From: Streptomyces albogriseolus
Lineage (GTDB): Bacteria; Actinomycetota; Actinomycetes; Streptomycetales; Streptomycetaceae
DNA: 64,000 nt
Reading direction: 5' to 3'
Assembly: GCA_014650475.1 (NCBI GenBank)
Contig: BMVA01000002.1
Span: 655,927-719,926, forward strand
Positions 7,034 to 15,830 of this stretch are shown one piece after another. Numbering within the stretch: position 1 is the first letter of the stretch; each line of letters opens with the position of its first letter. The notes beneath the pieces were generated by a model. The model saw only the letters and a list, made by a program, of their open reading frames with translations. It did no database searches and was not told where the DNA came from. The position numbers and the translations under genes are program-made.

Positions 7034-8340
7034 TCCTCCGCCGCCTCCTCGCCGGACGGCGGCTCCGCCGGGCCCGCCGGCTCCACCAGCACCGTCACGA
7101 TCTTGTTCCGGCGGCCTGCCGCGGCCTCCGCCGTCAGCCGGAGCTCGCGTCCGTCCGGCAGTTCCACCAGGGCAGAGGCGCCCGCGATCGGTACCCGGCC
7201 CAGCTGCTTCGCGAGCAGCCCGCCGACGGTCTCCACGTCCTCGTCGTCGAACTCCTCCAGCCCGTACAGCTCGCCGAGGTCGGTGATGTCCAGGCGCGCG
7301 GTGACCCGGTGGCGGCCCTCGCCGAGGTCCTCCACCGGGGGGAGCTCGCGGTCGTACTCGTCGGTGATCTCGCCGACGATCTCCTCGAGGATGTCCTCGA
7401 TGGTGACGATGCCCGCGGTGCCGCCGTACTCGTCGACCGCGACGGCGACGTGGTTGCGCTCCTTCTGCATCTCGCGCAGCAGGTCGCCGGCGTTCTTGGT
7501 GTCGGGCACGAAGAACACGGGCCGCATCGCCGTGGACACCAGGTCGCTCTCCGCGTCCCGGCTGATGTGCGTCTTGCGGGCCAGGTCCTTCAGATAGACG
7601 ATCCCGACGATGTCGTCCTCGCTCTCGCCGGTCACCGGGATACGGGAGAACCCGGACCGCAGGGCGAGGGTCAGGGCCTGCCGGATGGTCTTGTACCGCT
7701 CGATGACCACCAGGTCGGTGCGCGGCACCATGACCTCCCGCACCAGCGTGTCGCCCAGCTCGAAGACCGAGTGCACCATGCGGCGCTCCTCGTCCTCGAT
7801 CAGCGACTCGGCCTCCGCGAGGTCCACCAGCGCGCGCAGCTCCGCCTCGGAGGCGAACGGGCCGTGCCGGAAGCCCTTGCCGGGCGTGAGGGCGTTGCCG
7901 ATGAGGATCAGCAGCGAGGGGATCGGGCCCATGATCCGCGCCAGCGGCACCAGGACGTACGCGGCGATCGTGGCCGTGTTCAGCGGGTGCTGCCGGCCGA
8001 TGGTGCGCGGGGAGACGCCGACGGCGACGTACGACACCAGGACCATGATGGCGATGGCGATCAGCAGCGCCTCGGCCGTCCCGTCGAACTCGCGCAGGCT
8101 GCCGTAGGTGATCAGCGAGGCGGCGGACATCTCGCAGATGATGCGGACCAGCAGCGCCACGTTGAGGTAGCGGGTGGGGTCGGCGGCGATCCGGGCGAGC
8201 TTGGCGCTGCCCCGGCGGCCCGACCGTACGGCCTCCTCGGCGCGGAAGCTGGAGACGCGCGCGATGCCGGCCTCGGCGCAGGCGGCGAGCCAGGCGACGA
8301 CGACGAGCGCGAGCGCCCCCAGGACGAGGGCGGCGCTCAT
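7030..8340 (-). CDS. CNNM/CBS-domain (CorC/HlyC-type) membrane protein
   Basis: The 436-residue protein has an N-terminal CNNM transmembrane domain with about four hydrophobic segments (first at residues 2-22). Next comes a pair of CBS domains with [15 protein letters not shown] and the [20 protein letters not shown] motif, then a C-terminal CorC_HlyC domain ending in an acidic tail. The family is annotated as haemolysin-like but is better linked to magnesium or other divalent-cation export. The ATG overlaps the ybeY stop by ATGA (8337-8340), and its stop overlaps the YjbR start. It therefore lies in the middle of a tightly coupled operon. Confidence 0.92.
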   Translation of the reverse strand: MSAALVLGALALVVVAWLAACAEAGIARVSSFRAEEAVRSGRRGSAKLARIAADPTRYLNVALLVRIICEMSAASLITYGSLREFDGTAEALLIAIAIMVLVSYVAVGVSPRTIGRQHPLNTATIAAYVLVPLARIMGPIPSLLILIGNALTPGKGFRHGPFASEAELRALVDLAEAESLIEDEERRMVHSVFELGDTLVREVMVPRTDLVVIERYKTIRQALTLALRSGFSRIPVTGESEDDIVGIVYLKDLARKTHISRDAESDLVSTAMRPVFFVPDTKNAGDLLREMQKERNHVAVAVDEYGGTAGIVTIEDILEEIVGEITDEYDRELPPVEDLGEGRHRVTARLDITDLGELYGLEEFDDEDVETVGGLLAKQLGRVPIAGASALVELPDGRELRLTAEAAAGRRNKIVTVLVEPAGPAEPPSGEEAAEE

Positions 8341-8834
8341 GACACGGTGGGGGCCGGGGACGGGCCGGTGAGGCCCTTCTCCGCGCGCCAGCCGTCCACG
8401 ATGGCCGCCTGGAGGCCGAACATCTCGGCCTTCTCGTCCGGCTCCTCGTGGTCGTAGCCGAGCAGGTGCAGCACACCGTGGACGGTGAGCAGCTGGAGCT
8501 CCTCGTCCATGGTGTGCCGCGTCGGTGCTTCCTCGCCCTGCTTGGCGGCGACCTCGGGGCAGAGCACGATGTCGCCGAGCAGCCCCTGCGGGGGCTCGTC
8601 GTCGTCCTTGGACGGCGGCCGCAGTTCGTCCATGGGGAAGGACATGACGTCCGTGGACCCGGGCAGGTCCATCCACTGGATGTGCAGCTGCTCCATGGCG
8701 CCCGCGTCCACCACGATCACCGAGAGCTCGGAGAGCGGGTGGATGCGCATCCGGGCCAGTGCGTAGCGGGCGATGTCGAGGATCGCCTGCTCGTCGACCT
8801 CGGTGCCGGACTCATTGTTGACGTCGATCGACAT
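8337..8834 (-). CDS. ybeY: Endoribonuclease YbeY, rRNA maturation
   Basis: YbeY is a zinc endoribonuclease needed for 16S rRNA 3'-end maturation and 70S quality control. The 165-residue protein has the diagnostic motif [11 protein letters not shown] near residues 115-125, whose three histidines bind zinc, and the upstream [10 protein letters not shown] strand. It lies 12 bp after the PhoH-like gene and overlaps the CNNM gene, the arrangement common across actinobacteria. The N-terminal [19 protein letters not shown] matches the usual start. Confidence 0.97.
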   Translation of the reverse strand: MSIDVNNESGTEVDEQAILDIARYALARMRIHPLSELSVIVVDAGAMEQLHIQWMDLPGSTDVMSFPMDELRPPSKDDDEPPQGLLGDIVLCPEVAAKQGEEAPTRHTMDEELQLLTVHGVLHLLGYDHEEPDEKAEMFGLQAAIVDGWRAEKGLTGPSPAPTVS

Positions 8835-8846
8835 CTGGTGCTCGGT

Positions 8847-9917
8847 CTACTTCCCCTTGTGCCCGGACCGGCCGCGGCCGCCCTTGTGGGTGCCGTTCTC
8901 GGTGCCGTGCTGGCTGTCGTACTTCTCGTACGCGTCGACGATACGGCCCACCAGCTTGTGCCGGACGACGTCGTGGGAGGACAGCCGGGAGAAGTGGACG
9001 TCGTCCAGGCCCTCCAGGATGTCCTGGACCTGGCGCAGGCCGGACTTGGTGCCGTCGGGCAGGTCCACCTGCGTCACGTCACCCGTGATCACGATCTTCG
9101 AGTCGAAGCCGAGGCGGGTGAGGAACATCTTCATCTGCTCGGGGCTCGTGTTCTGGGCCTCGTCCAGGATGATGAAGGCGTCGTTGAGCGTGCGGCCGCG
9201 CATGTACGCCAGCGGCGCGACCTCGATGGTGCCCGCGGCCATCAGCCGGGGGATCGAGTCGGGGTCGAGCATGTCGTGCAGCGCGTCGTACAACGGGCGC
9301 AGGTACGGGTCGATCTTCTCGTAGAGCGTGCCCGGCAGGAAGCCCAGCCGCTCGCCCGCCTCGACCGCGGGCCGGGTCAGGATGATGCGGTTGACCTGCT
9401 TGGACTGCAGGGCCTGCACCGCCTTGGCCATGGCCAGGTAGGTCTTGCCGGTACCGGCCGGGCCGATGCCGAAGACGATGGTGTGCTTGTCGATGGCGTC
9501 CACGTAGCGCTTCTGGTTGAGCGTCTTGGGACGGATCGTGCGGCCGCGGGAGGACAGGATGTTCTGGGTGAGCACCTCGGCCGGGGTCTCCTGGCCGTCG
9601 CTCTCCCCGCTGTCGCTCGCCTTGAGCATGGCGATCGAGCGTTCCACTGCGTCCTCCGTCATCGGCTGCCCGGTGCGGAGCACCAGCATCATCTCGTCGA
9701 ACACGCGCGAAATCAGGGCCACGTCCGTGGCGGCGCCGACCGCGCTGATCTCATTGCCCCGGACGTGGATGTCGGCCCCCGGGAAGGCCTTCTCGATCAC
9801 ACGCAGGAGGGAGTCACCGGAACCCAGCACGGTCACCATGGGGTGCTGGGCGGGGACGGTGAACTGCACTCTCGCCTGCCCCTGCGCGGGGGTGTGAGCT
9901 GTGGGTGTCTGAGTCAT
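8847..9917 (-). CDS. PhoH-like ATPase
   Basis: The product (356 residues from the ATG at 9917) has an N-terminal KH-like region, then a PhoH ATPase domain with Walker [14 protein letters not shown] and Walker [10 protein letters not shown]. PhoH/YbeZ proteins pair with YbeY in RNA processing; here ybeY follows after 12 bp, consistent with that partnership. A GTG at 9953 would add 12 arginine-rich residues. Neither start has a good Shine-Dalgarno: AGGAGG occurs 25 bp before the ATG, inside the longer version. I favour the shorter [10 protein letters not shown] form from memory of streptomycete homologues. It opens the operon phoH–ybeY–CNNM–yjbR. Confidence 0.93.
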   Translation of the reverse strand: MTQTPTAHTPAQGQARVQFTVPAQHPMVTVLGSGDSLLRVIEKAFPGADIHVRGNEISAVGAATDVALISRVFDEMMLVLRTGQPMTEDAVERSIAMLKASDSGESDGQETPAEVLTQNILSSRGRTIRPKTLNQKRYVDAIDKHTIVFGIGPAGTGKTYLAMAKAVQALQSKQVNRIILTRPAVEAGERLGFLPGTLYEKIDPYLRPLYDALHDMLDPDSIPRLMAAGTIEVAPLAYMRGRTLNDAFIILDEAQNTSPEQMKMFLTRLGFDSKIVITGDVTQVDLPDGTKSGLRQVQDILEGLDDVHFSRLSSHDVVRHKLVGRIVDAYEKYDSQHGTENGTHKGGRGRSGHKGK

Positions 9918-10099
9918 GGGCCGGCTCTGAGGCCTGCGGTTCCTCCTCGTCACGGCCGCGCAGCTGAGAGCGGCCTCGCGACTCCCAGGGTACGACGGCG
10001 GGGTGACAAGCCCGTAGGCCTTTTATCCGACCGGGGCGGCCGCCCCGTTCGCTTCCCGTCCCCTCGTGCGCCGTCGCACGCCTCCCCGCCCGCGCCGGC

Positions 10100-11245
10100 T
10101 CACGCCGAGTTGCGGAACCCGATCGTCGGGACGGCCCGCCGCAGCGGCCAGGGCCGTACCGCCTCCTCCGGGACCAGCCCGGCCAGGAAGCCGTACCGGC
10201 GCAGCGCGGTGGGCTCCTGGCCCTCGACCGACTGCACCCGCCGCCACCAGGCGGCGATCTCCGCCCAGCCCGGCGCGGACAGCGAGCCGCCGAACTCCTG
10301 CACGGACAGCGCCGCCGTGAGGCCCGCGAAGGCGAGCCGGTCGGCCAGCGGCCAGCCCGCGAGGGAGCCGGTGACGAAGCCGGCGACGAACACGTCCCCC
10401 GCTCCGGTCGGGTCCAGCGCCTCCACCTCGATCGCCGGGACCGACGCGGTCTCCCCCGTCCGCCGGTCCACCGCGTACGCGCCCTCCGCGCCGAGCGTGA
10501 CCACCACGACCGGAACGTGCTCGGCGAGCGCGTGGGCGGCGGCGCGCGGGGTGTCCGTGCCGGTGTAGCGCATGGCCTCCGCCGCGTTCGGCAGGAACGC
10601 CTCGCAGTGCCGCAGGTCGTGCAGGGCCGCCAGGTCCCACGCCCCGGTGTCGTCCCAGCCGACGTCGCCGAAGATCCGGGTGCCCTTGCGGGCGGCCTGG
10701 GCGATCCAGGGGGCGCTGCGGCCGGGGGTGAGGGAGGCGACGGCGGCGCGGGCGCGGGGCGGACAGTCGGGCGCGGGCTCCTCGGGGGGCGGCTCGTGGC
10801 CGTGGGAGACCATCGTGCGCTCGCCCTCGTAGGCCATGGAGACAGTGACCGGGGAGTGCCAGCCGGGGACCGTGCGGGACAGGGAGAGGTCGATGCCCTC
10901 GCCCTGCTCCAGCGCGTCCCAGCAGTACTCGCCGTAGTGGTCGTCGCCGAAGGCCGCCGCGAGGGAGGTGCGCAGGCCGAGCCGGGCCAGGGCGGTGGCC
11001 ATGTTGGCCACGCCGCCCGGGCTCGACCCCATGCCGCGCGCCCAGGTCTCGGTGCCGCGCACGGGGGCGCAGTCGAGCCCGGTGAAGACGATGTCGAGGA
11101 AGACGGTGCCGGTCAGGTAGACGTCCCAGGCCGGGTCGTCCGGGCCGCGCAGGGCGGCCAGCGGGTCGATCTGGGCCGGGCAGGGCGGTCCCGCGACGGG
11201 TTCCTTCCCGGCTCTCGTGCCGTTCCTCTTCCCGGTGGACGCCAT
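10100..11245 (-). CDS. PfkB family carbohydrate kinase
   Basis: The 381-residue protein has the ribokinase/PfkB fold: an N-terminal GTVFLDIVFTGL strand, the GGVANMATALARLGL substrate-side motif and the C-terminal DPTGAGDVFVAGF signature with the catalytic Asp. The family phosphorylates sugars or nucleosides using ATP; the substrate here cannot be told. The C-terminal extension after about residue 300 is longer than in ribokinase. GGGAG precedes the ATG at a suitable distance. It is co-oriented with the glucarate dehydratase gene 119 bp upstream, so a sugar-acid link is possible but not shown. Confidence 0.88.
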   Translation of the reverse strand: MASTGKRNGTRAGKEPVAGPPCPAQIDPLAALRGPDDPAWDVYLTGTVFLDIVFTGLDCAPVRGTETWARGMGSSPGGVANMATALARLGLRTSLAAAFGDDHYGEYCWDALEQGEGIDLSLSRTVPGWHSPVTVSMAYEGERTMVSHGHEPPPEEPAPDCPPRARAAVASLTPGRSAPWIAQAARKGTRIFGDVGWDDTGAWDLAALHDLRHCEAFLPNAAEAMRYTGTDTPRAAAHALAEHVPVVVVTLGAEGAYAVDRRTGETASVPAIEVEALDPTGAGDVFVAGFVTGSLAGWPLADRLAFAGLTAALSVQEFGGSLSAPGWAEIAAWWRRVQSVEGQEPTALRRYGFLAGLVPEEAVRPWPLRRAVPTIGFRNSA

Positions 11246-11364
11246 GACGGTGCTCCCTGACGCGGTGCGGTTTCAGCCAGTGTGCACCACACCGGTGACA
11301 GGGGGACGGGCGTCACGCCGGGCGGTCTCCGGGGGCGGTCACGGGCGGGGCGCGGACGGGGCGC

Positions 11365-12684
11365 TCACCAGCGGGGCACGGCGGGCTGCGTCCAGGACGG
11401 GTCGGCGATCCGCATGGCGGCCGCGTCGTCGCGGTCGCGCAGCGCGCCGTCGTCGTCCAGCCACCGCCGGTGCAGGAAGGCCAGCCGGTCCCGGTCGAGT
11501 TCGACGCCGAGGCCGGGCGCGTCCGGGACCCGTACGGTGCCGCCCTCGAAGGCGAGCCGCTCGGTGAGGACGTCCTCGGACTGCCAGGGGTAGTGGGAGT
11601 CGCAGGCGTGGTGCAGGTTGGGCACGGTGGACGCGACGTGCGTCATCGCGGCGAGGCTGATGCCGAGGTGGGTGTTGGAGTGCATGGAGACGCCCACGCC
11701 GAAGGTGCGGCAGATCGCCGCGAGGTGCCGGGTGTTGCGCAGTCCGCCCCAGTAGTGGTGGTCGGAGAGCACCACCTGCACGGCGTCCCGGGTGAACGCC
11801 TCCTTGATCTCGGCGAACGTCGTCACGCACATGTTGGTGGCGAGCGGCACCTCGGTGCCGGCGGCCACCTCCGCCATGGCCGGCGTGCCGAGCGTGGGGT
11901 CCTCCAGGTACTCCAGGACGTCCCCGAGCTCCTTCGCGACCTTCAGCGACGTCTCCACGGACCAGGCGCCGTTGGGGTCGAGGCGCAGCGGGTGGCCGGG
12001 GAAGGCGGCGGCGAGCGCGCGGACGGCGGCGATCTCCTCCTCCGGCGGGAAGACGCCGCCCTTGAGCTTGAACGACGTGAAGCCGTACCGCTCCGTGAAG
12101 CGGCGGGCCTGCTCGACCACGCCCGCCGGGTCGACGGCCGCGCCCCAGTCGTCCTTCTCCGCCGTCACGCCCTCGGGGTGCTCGGCCCACCGGTAGAACA
12201 GGTAGGCGCTGTACTCGACGGCGTCGCGCACCTTGCCGCCGAGCAGGGCGTGCACGGGCAGGCCGAGGCTCTTGCCGAGGGCGTCGAGGCAGGCCACCTC
12301 CAGGGCGGAAAGCACCGACAGCCGCAGCTTGTCGGCGGTCTGCACGCCGCGCAGGCCGCCGACGTCGACCTGGCCCGAGACGCGGGCGGCGTCGACGGCA
12401 ACCTGGTCGGCCTCGGCGAACAGCCGGTTCAGGTCGTCGACACGGTGTCCGAGGAGCCGGTCGGCGAGCGGGCGGGCCAGCTCCAGGTACTTGGTGTCGC
12501 CGTACGTCTCGCCCAGCCCGGTGATCCCGCCGGCGGTCACCACCTCCACGATCAGCCGGGGGGTGTACGGCTGGTGCACGCCCTGGGTGTTGAGCAGGGG
12601 CGGGTCGGCGACCAGGACCGGGGTGAGGCGGACCTCGGTGACGGTCAGGTCGCGGGAGGCGGATGCGGATGCGGATGCGGTCAC
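11365..12684 (-). CDS. gudD: Glucarate dehydratase (enolase superfamily)
   Basis: The 439-residue protein follows bacterial glucarate dehydratases closely. It has an N-terminal capping domain with VADPPLLNTQGVHQPYTPRLIVEV, the KxK catalytic pair in SFKLKGG (about Lys206 and Lys208), metal ligands in LRLDPNGAW and YLEDPTLG, and a distal HYWGGLRNTRHLA region. The enzyme dehydrates D-glucarate or L-idarate to 5-keto-4-deoxyglucarate. The GTG at 12684 has AGGAG eight bases upstream. The first codons contain a GGATGC hexamer repeated three times, giving Ala-Ser repeats. A palindrome TCCATATGGA lies 33 bp upstream, and a divergent MFS transporter could carry the substrate. Confidence 0.93.
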   Translation of the reverse strand: MTASASASASRDLTVTEVRLTPVLVADPPLLNTQGVHQPYTPRLIVEVVTAGGITGLGETYGDTKYLELARPLADRLLGHRVDDLNRLFAEADQVAVDAARVSGQVDVGGLRGVQTADKLRLSVLSALEVACLDALGKSLGLPVHALLGGKVRDAVEYSAYLFYRWAEHPEGVTAEKDDWGAAVDPAGVVEQARRFTERYGFTSFKLKGGVFPPEEEIAAVRALAAAFPGHPLRLDPNGAWSVETSLKVAKELGDVLEYLEDPTLGTPAMAEVAAGTEVPLATNMCVTTFAEIKEAFTRDAVQVVLSDHHYWGGLRNTRHLAAICRTFGVGVSMHSNTHLGISLAAMTHVASTVPNLHHACDSHYPWQSEDVLTERLAFEGGTVRVPDAPGLGVELDRDRLAFLHRRWLDDDGALRDRDDAAAMRIADPSWTQPAVPRW

Positions 12685-12716
12685 GGGGCGGCTCCTACGG
12701 TCGGTGGGTTCATCTC

Positions 12717-12726
12717 TCCATATGGA
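12717..12726. promoter_or_regulatory. Palindrome upstream of gudD
   Basis: TCCATATGGA is a perfect 10-bp palindrome located 33-42 bp before the gudD GTG, where it could overlap the promoter. Similar sequences serve IclR- or GntR-type repressors, but no regulator gene is adjacent. Confidence 0.4.
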
Positions 12727-12861
12727 CGGCATCCACGTATGAGAACGAAGGCTAGAGGGGTGAACCGAGGGCGTCAATGGCACGGCCGCCGCCCTCTCAC
12801 CGCATGCCTCTGAGGCAAAAAGCGCGCTGCTACCCAAGCCTTGAAACCCCCAAACGCGAGA

Positions 12862-12875
12862 GTGATCCAGATCAC
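12862..12875. promoter_or_regulatory. Crp-like palindrome in the gudD/MFS divergent region
   Basis: GTGATCCAGATCAC reads GTGA-N6-TCAC, the core of Crp sites, with perfectly paired GTGATC/GATCAC arms. It lies 178 bp upstream of gudD and 130 bp upstream of the MFS gene. Confidence 0.5.
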
Positions 12876-13004
12876 ACCTTGCTCACTCCCGTTGCGCCCT
12901 CCCCGCTTGATACAAATTGCCCGCGCGTTCTCGTCCGTCGACGGTCGTCGCCCCCCACAACCTCCTTTTTCGCACCGTCCCTTTCGCACGCCCTGGGAAC
13001 GCCC

Positions 13005-14351
13005 GTGTACGCCCCTCGCACCACCCCCTGGCCCCTCGTCGCCCTTTTCACGGCCGGGTACCTCGCCCCGTATCTGCTGCCGACCACCGTCGGCCGGCTG
13101 GAACGCGGCCTGGATCTGACGGCCACCCAGGCGGGGGCCGTCGGCAGTCTGCTGCTGCTCAGCTCGGCCACGGCCGGGTTCCTGCTGGCCTCCCGCGTGG
13201 AGCGGACCGGGGCGCGGACCCTGGCCCGGCTGGGTCTCGTCCTCGGCGCCGTCGGCTACGGCGGCGCCGCCCTCACCACCACCGTCCCCGCCGTCGTCGC
13301 CGGCGCCGTCGTCGGCGGCTTCGGGTCGGGCACGGCCACCACGGTCGCCGCGACCCGCATCGCCGCGGAGAAGGACCCGCACCGGGCCTCCACCCTGGGC
13401 CTGCTGAGCGTGTCCGCGCTGGCCGGCGCGGTCTATCTGACGGTGCCGCATCTGCCCGGGCACGGGCTCACCCTCGCCGCCATCGCCCTCACCGCGCTCG
13501 CGGTGTGGCCGCTGACGTCGCGGCTGCCCGGGGGCACGTCGGGGCAGCCGGTGACGGCGCAGGCGGCGGACGCCGACGGTTCCGGCACCGGCCGTCTGCC
13601 GCACCGGCGTTCGGGCATGGTGCTGGCCGGGGCCATGCTGCTGTGGTCGCTCGCGCAGAACGCGCTGTGGGGAGTCAGCGGGCGGATCGGCGTCGATCAG
13701 GCGCAGCTGTCCGAGCCGACCGTGGGCGTGGTCTTCGCGGTCGCGCTGGGCGCGGGGCTGCTGGGCGTGCTGTGCGCGGGCGCGCTCGGCTCGCGGCTGG
13801 GGCGGGCGCTGCCCATCGGCGGCGGGACGGTTCTCATCGCGTGCTGCATCGCGCTGAGCGCCTCCGCGACCGGGCTGGGGAGTTTCGCCTCGGGTGAGAT
13901 CGCCTGGAACACGTTCTACCCGGTGGTGCTGTCGTATCTGATCGGGCTGGCCGCGTCGCTGGACGCGCGGGGGCGGTGGGCCGTGCTGGTGGGGTCGGCG
14001 TCGTCGCTCGGGACCGCGGCGGGGCCGCTGACCGGGAGCGTGCTGTCGGCGCAGGCGGGGTTTCCGGTGATGGGCGCCGTGCTGGCGGTGGGGCTGTTGC
14101 TGGTCGCGGTGCCGATGACCGGGGTCGCGCTGCATGCGGGCGGGCGGGCGTTGCTGCCGGGTGCCGTGCGGCGGCGTGGCGGGCATCCGGCCGCGCTGGT
14201 CGCCGCGACCACGGGGACGCCGTCCGGCGCCGTGCCGGAGGTCGGCGCTCCCGAGCAGCCGGTGGTGGAGATCGCCCTCGACGGGGCGGCGGTGCCTGCG
14301 CGGGGCGCGTACGACACGGCGGCGGCCACCAGGGTGCCGGGCGGGATGTGA
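13005..14351 (+). CDS. MFS transporter
   Basis: The 448-residue protein has about twelve hydrophobic segments, the first being WPLVALFTAGYLAPYLLPTT. The GRLERGLDLTATQAGAVGSL loop after TM1 and a second half beginning near residue 205 (GMVLAGAMLLWSLAQNALWG) fit the major facilitator fold. The GTG at 13005 has GGGA about seven bases upstream; the open frame before it is less G/C-biased and has no hydrophobic segment. It is divergent from gudD, with a Crp-like palindrome between, so it may import a sugar acid. Drug efflux is equally possible from sequence alone. The C-terminal 60 residues are hydrophilic. Confidence 0.85.
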   Translation: MYAPRTTPWPLVALFTAGYLAPYLLPTTVGRLERGLDLTATQAGAVGSLLLLSSATAGFLLASRVERTGARTLARLGLVLGAVGYGGAALTTTVPAVVAGAVVGGFGSGTATTVAATRIAAEKDPHRASTLGLLSVSALAGAVYLTVPHLPGHGLTLAAIALTALAVWPLTSRLPGGTSGQPVTAQAADADGSGTGRLPHRRSGMVLAGAMLLWSLAQNALWGVSGRIGVDQAQLSEPTVGVVFAVALGAGLLGVLCAGALGSRLGRALPIGGGTVLIACCIALSASATGLGSFASGEIAWNTFYPVVLSYLIGLAASLDARGRWAVLVGSASSLGTAAGPLTGSVLSAQAGFPVMGAVLAVGLLLVAVPMTGVALHAGGRALLPGAVRRRGGHPAALVAATTGTPSGAVPEVGAPEQPVVEIALDGAAVPARGAYDTAAATRVPGGM

Positions 14352-14396
14352 GGTACGTGGGACAGCGGCGGTCCCCGGGGAAGGTGCCGCTGTGCC

Positions 14397-14446
14397 CTGA
14401 AGGGGCGCGGGGAACTGCGCGACCAGCCACGCACCACCCGCACCCG
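14397..14446 (+). repeat. Streptomyces intergenic GGGGCGCGGGGAACTGCGCG repeat
   Basis: This is one copy of a short sequence, with GGGGCGCGGGGAACTGCGCG followed by ACCAGCCACGCACCACCCGC, that I recall seeing in very many streptomycete intergenic regions. It lies between the convergent MFS and rnz genes. Its function is unknown; termination or RNA structure is plausible. Confidence 0.6.
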
Positions 14447-14467
14447 GCGTTGCGCCGCTGTCCGCAG

Positions 14468-15376
14468 CTAGGTGCGGCGTTTGGGGAGGGGGACTCGGTC
14501 CAGGTCTCTCGCCACCGTCAGGTCGCCCTCGTAGCCCGCTGCCCGCGCCTGGTGTCCGAAGGCGTCCGGGTCCGTGTAGCGCTGGCTGAAGTGGGTCAGG
14601 ACCAGGTGGCGTACGCCCGCTTCGCGGGCGACCCTCGCCGCCTGGCCCGCGGTCAGGTGGCCGAACTCGACCGCCAGTTCCTCGTCCTCGTCGAGGAACG
14701 TCGACTCGATCACCAGCATGTCGCAGCCCTCGGCCAGCACGTACACGCCGTCGCACAGCCGGGTGTCCATGACGAACGCGAACCGCTGTCCGCGCCGGAC
14801 CTCGCTGACCTCCTCCAGCGTCACCCCGCCCAGGGAGCCCTCGCGCTGGAGGCGGCCGACGTCCGGCCCCTTGATGCCGTGCGCGGCGAGCCGGTCGGGC
14901 AGCATGCGGCGGCCGTCGGGCTCGACGAGCCGGTAGCCGTACGCCTCGACGGGGTGGGAGAGCCGGCGCGCCTCCAGCGTGTAGCCGGAGGTGCGCACGA
15001 GCGGGCCATCGGCGTCGACGGGGACCTCGAGCAGGGCGACGGTCTCGCGGTAGGCGGTCGCGTACCGGAGCCGGTCGAAGAACCGCTGCCCGGAGCGCGG
15101 GTAGTGCGCGCTGACCGGGTGCGGCACCTTGTCGAGGTTGATGCGCTGGATCACCCCGGCAAGGCCGAGCGAGTGGTCGCCGTGGAAGTGGGTGACGCAG
15201 ATCCGGTTGACGTCGTGCGCGGCGACCCCGGCGCGCAGCATCTGCCGCTGGGTGCCCTCGCCGGGATCGAACAGGAAGCCCTCGCCGTCCCAGCGCAGCA
15301 GATAGCCGTTGTGGTTGCGGTGCCGGGTCGGGACCTGGCTGGCGGTGCCGAGCACCACCAGTTCACGGACGGACAA
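14468..15376 (-). CDS. rnz: Ribonuclease Z
   Basis: RNase Z cuts the 3' trailer of tRNA precursors. The 302-residue protein starts [20 protein letters not shown] and has the metal site [11 protein letters not shown] with His63, His65, Asp67 and His68, the IDST-type motif in LVIESTFL, and the C-terminal LTHFSQRY. Length is normal for the short form. The start appears to be TTG at 15376, 6 bp after the HIT gene stop, with GGAT about eight bases upstream, so it is probably coupled to the HIT gene. Confidence 0.95.
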   Translation of the reverse strand: MSVRELVVLGTASQVPTRHRNHNGYLLRWDGEGFLFDPGEGTQRQMLRAGVAAHDVNRICVTHFHGDHSLGLAGVIQRINLDKVPHPVSAHYPRSGQRFFDRLRYATAYRETVALLEVPVDADGPLVRTSGYTLEARRLSHPVEAYGYRLVEPDGRRMLPDRLAAHGIKGPDVGRLQREGSLGGVTLEEVSEVRRGQRFAFVMDTRLCDGVYVLAEGCDMLVIESTFLDEDEELAVEFGHLTAGQAARVAREAGVRHLVLTHFSQRYTDPDAFGHQARAAGYEGDLTVARDLDRVPLPKRRT

Positions 15377-15382
15377 CGCGGC

Positions 15383-15736
15383 CTATCCGGGGGGCCACTC
15401 GAGACCACGGCCGCCCAGGATGTGGGCGTGCGCGTGCCACACCGTCTGGCCGGCGCCGCTGCCCGTGTTGAACACGATGCGGTAGCTCTCCAGCTGCTCC
15501 TGGTCCGCGACGGCCTGCGTCTCGCGCAGCACGTCCGCGGCGAGCTCGGGCGCCGCGGCGGCGAGCGCCGCGGCGTCCTTGTGGTGCGCCTTCGGGATGA
15601 TCAGGACGTGCGTGGGCGCCTGGGGGTTTATGTCACGGAACGCGACGGTCGTGTCCGTCTCCCGCACGATCGTCGCCGGGATGGTGCCCGCGACGATCTT
15701 GCAGAACAGACAGTCGTCCTGAGGTTCCCCTGCCAT
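15383..15736 (-). CDS. HIT family nucleotide-binding hydrolase
   Basis: The 117-residue protein has the histidine triad WHAHAHILGG, with His101, His103 and His105, and an N-terminal CLFC pair (Cys9, Cys12) that can bind zinc. Such HINT-type proteins hydrolyse purine nucleoside phosphoramidates or adenylylated substrates. It lies 6 bp upstream of rnz on the same strand. The substrate is not known. Confidence 0.95.
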   Translation of the reverse strand: MAGEPQDDCLFCKIVAGTIPATIVRETDTTVAFRDINPQAPTHVLIIPKAHHKDAAALAAAAPELAADVLRETQAVADQEQLESYRIVFNTGSGAGQTVWHAHAHILGGRGLEWPPG

Positions 15737-15830
15737 ACGCCCTCCTCGACCCGACGATCACTACAGGGGCATGCTACCGACCCGCCCCCGGGCCGTCGTG
15801 CCGCACGGGGTGCGGTCACGACGGCTCCGG

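Noticed and set aside
12661-12680. CRISPR-like or microsatellite array (GGATGC repeats)
   Set aside because: There are only three hexamer units inside the gudD N-terminus, with no spacers.
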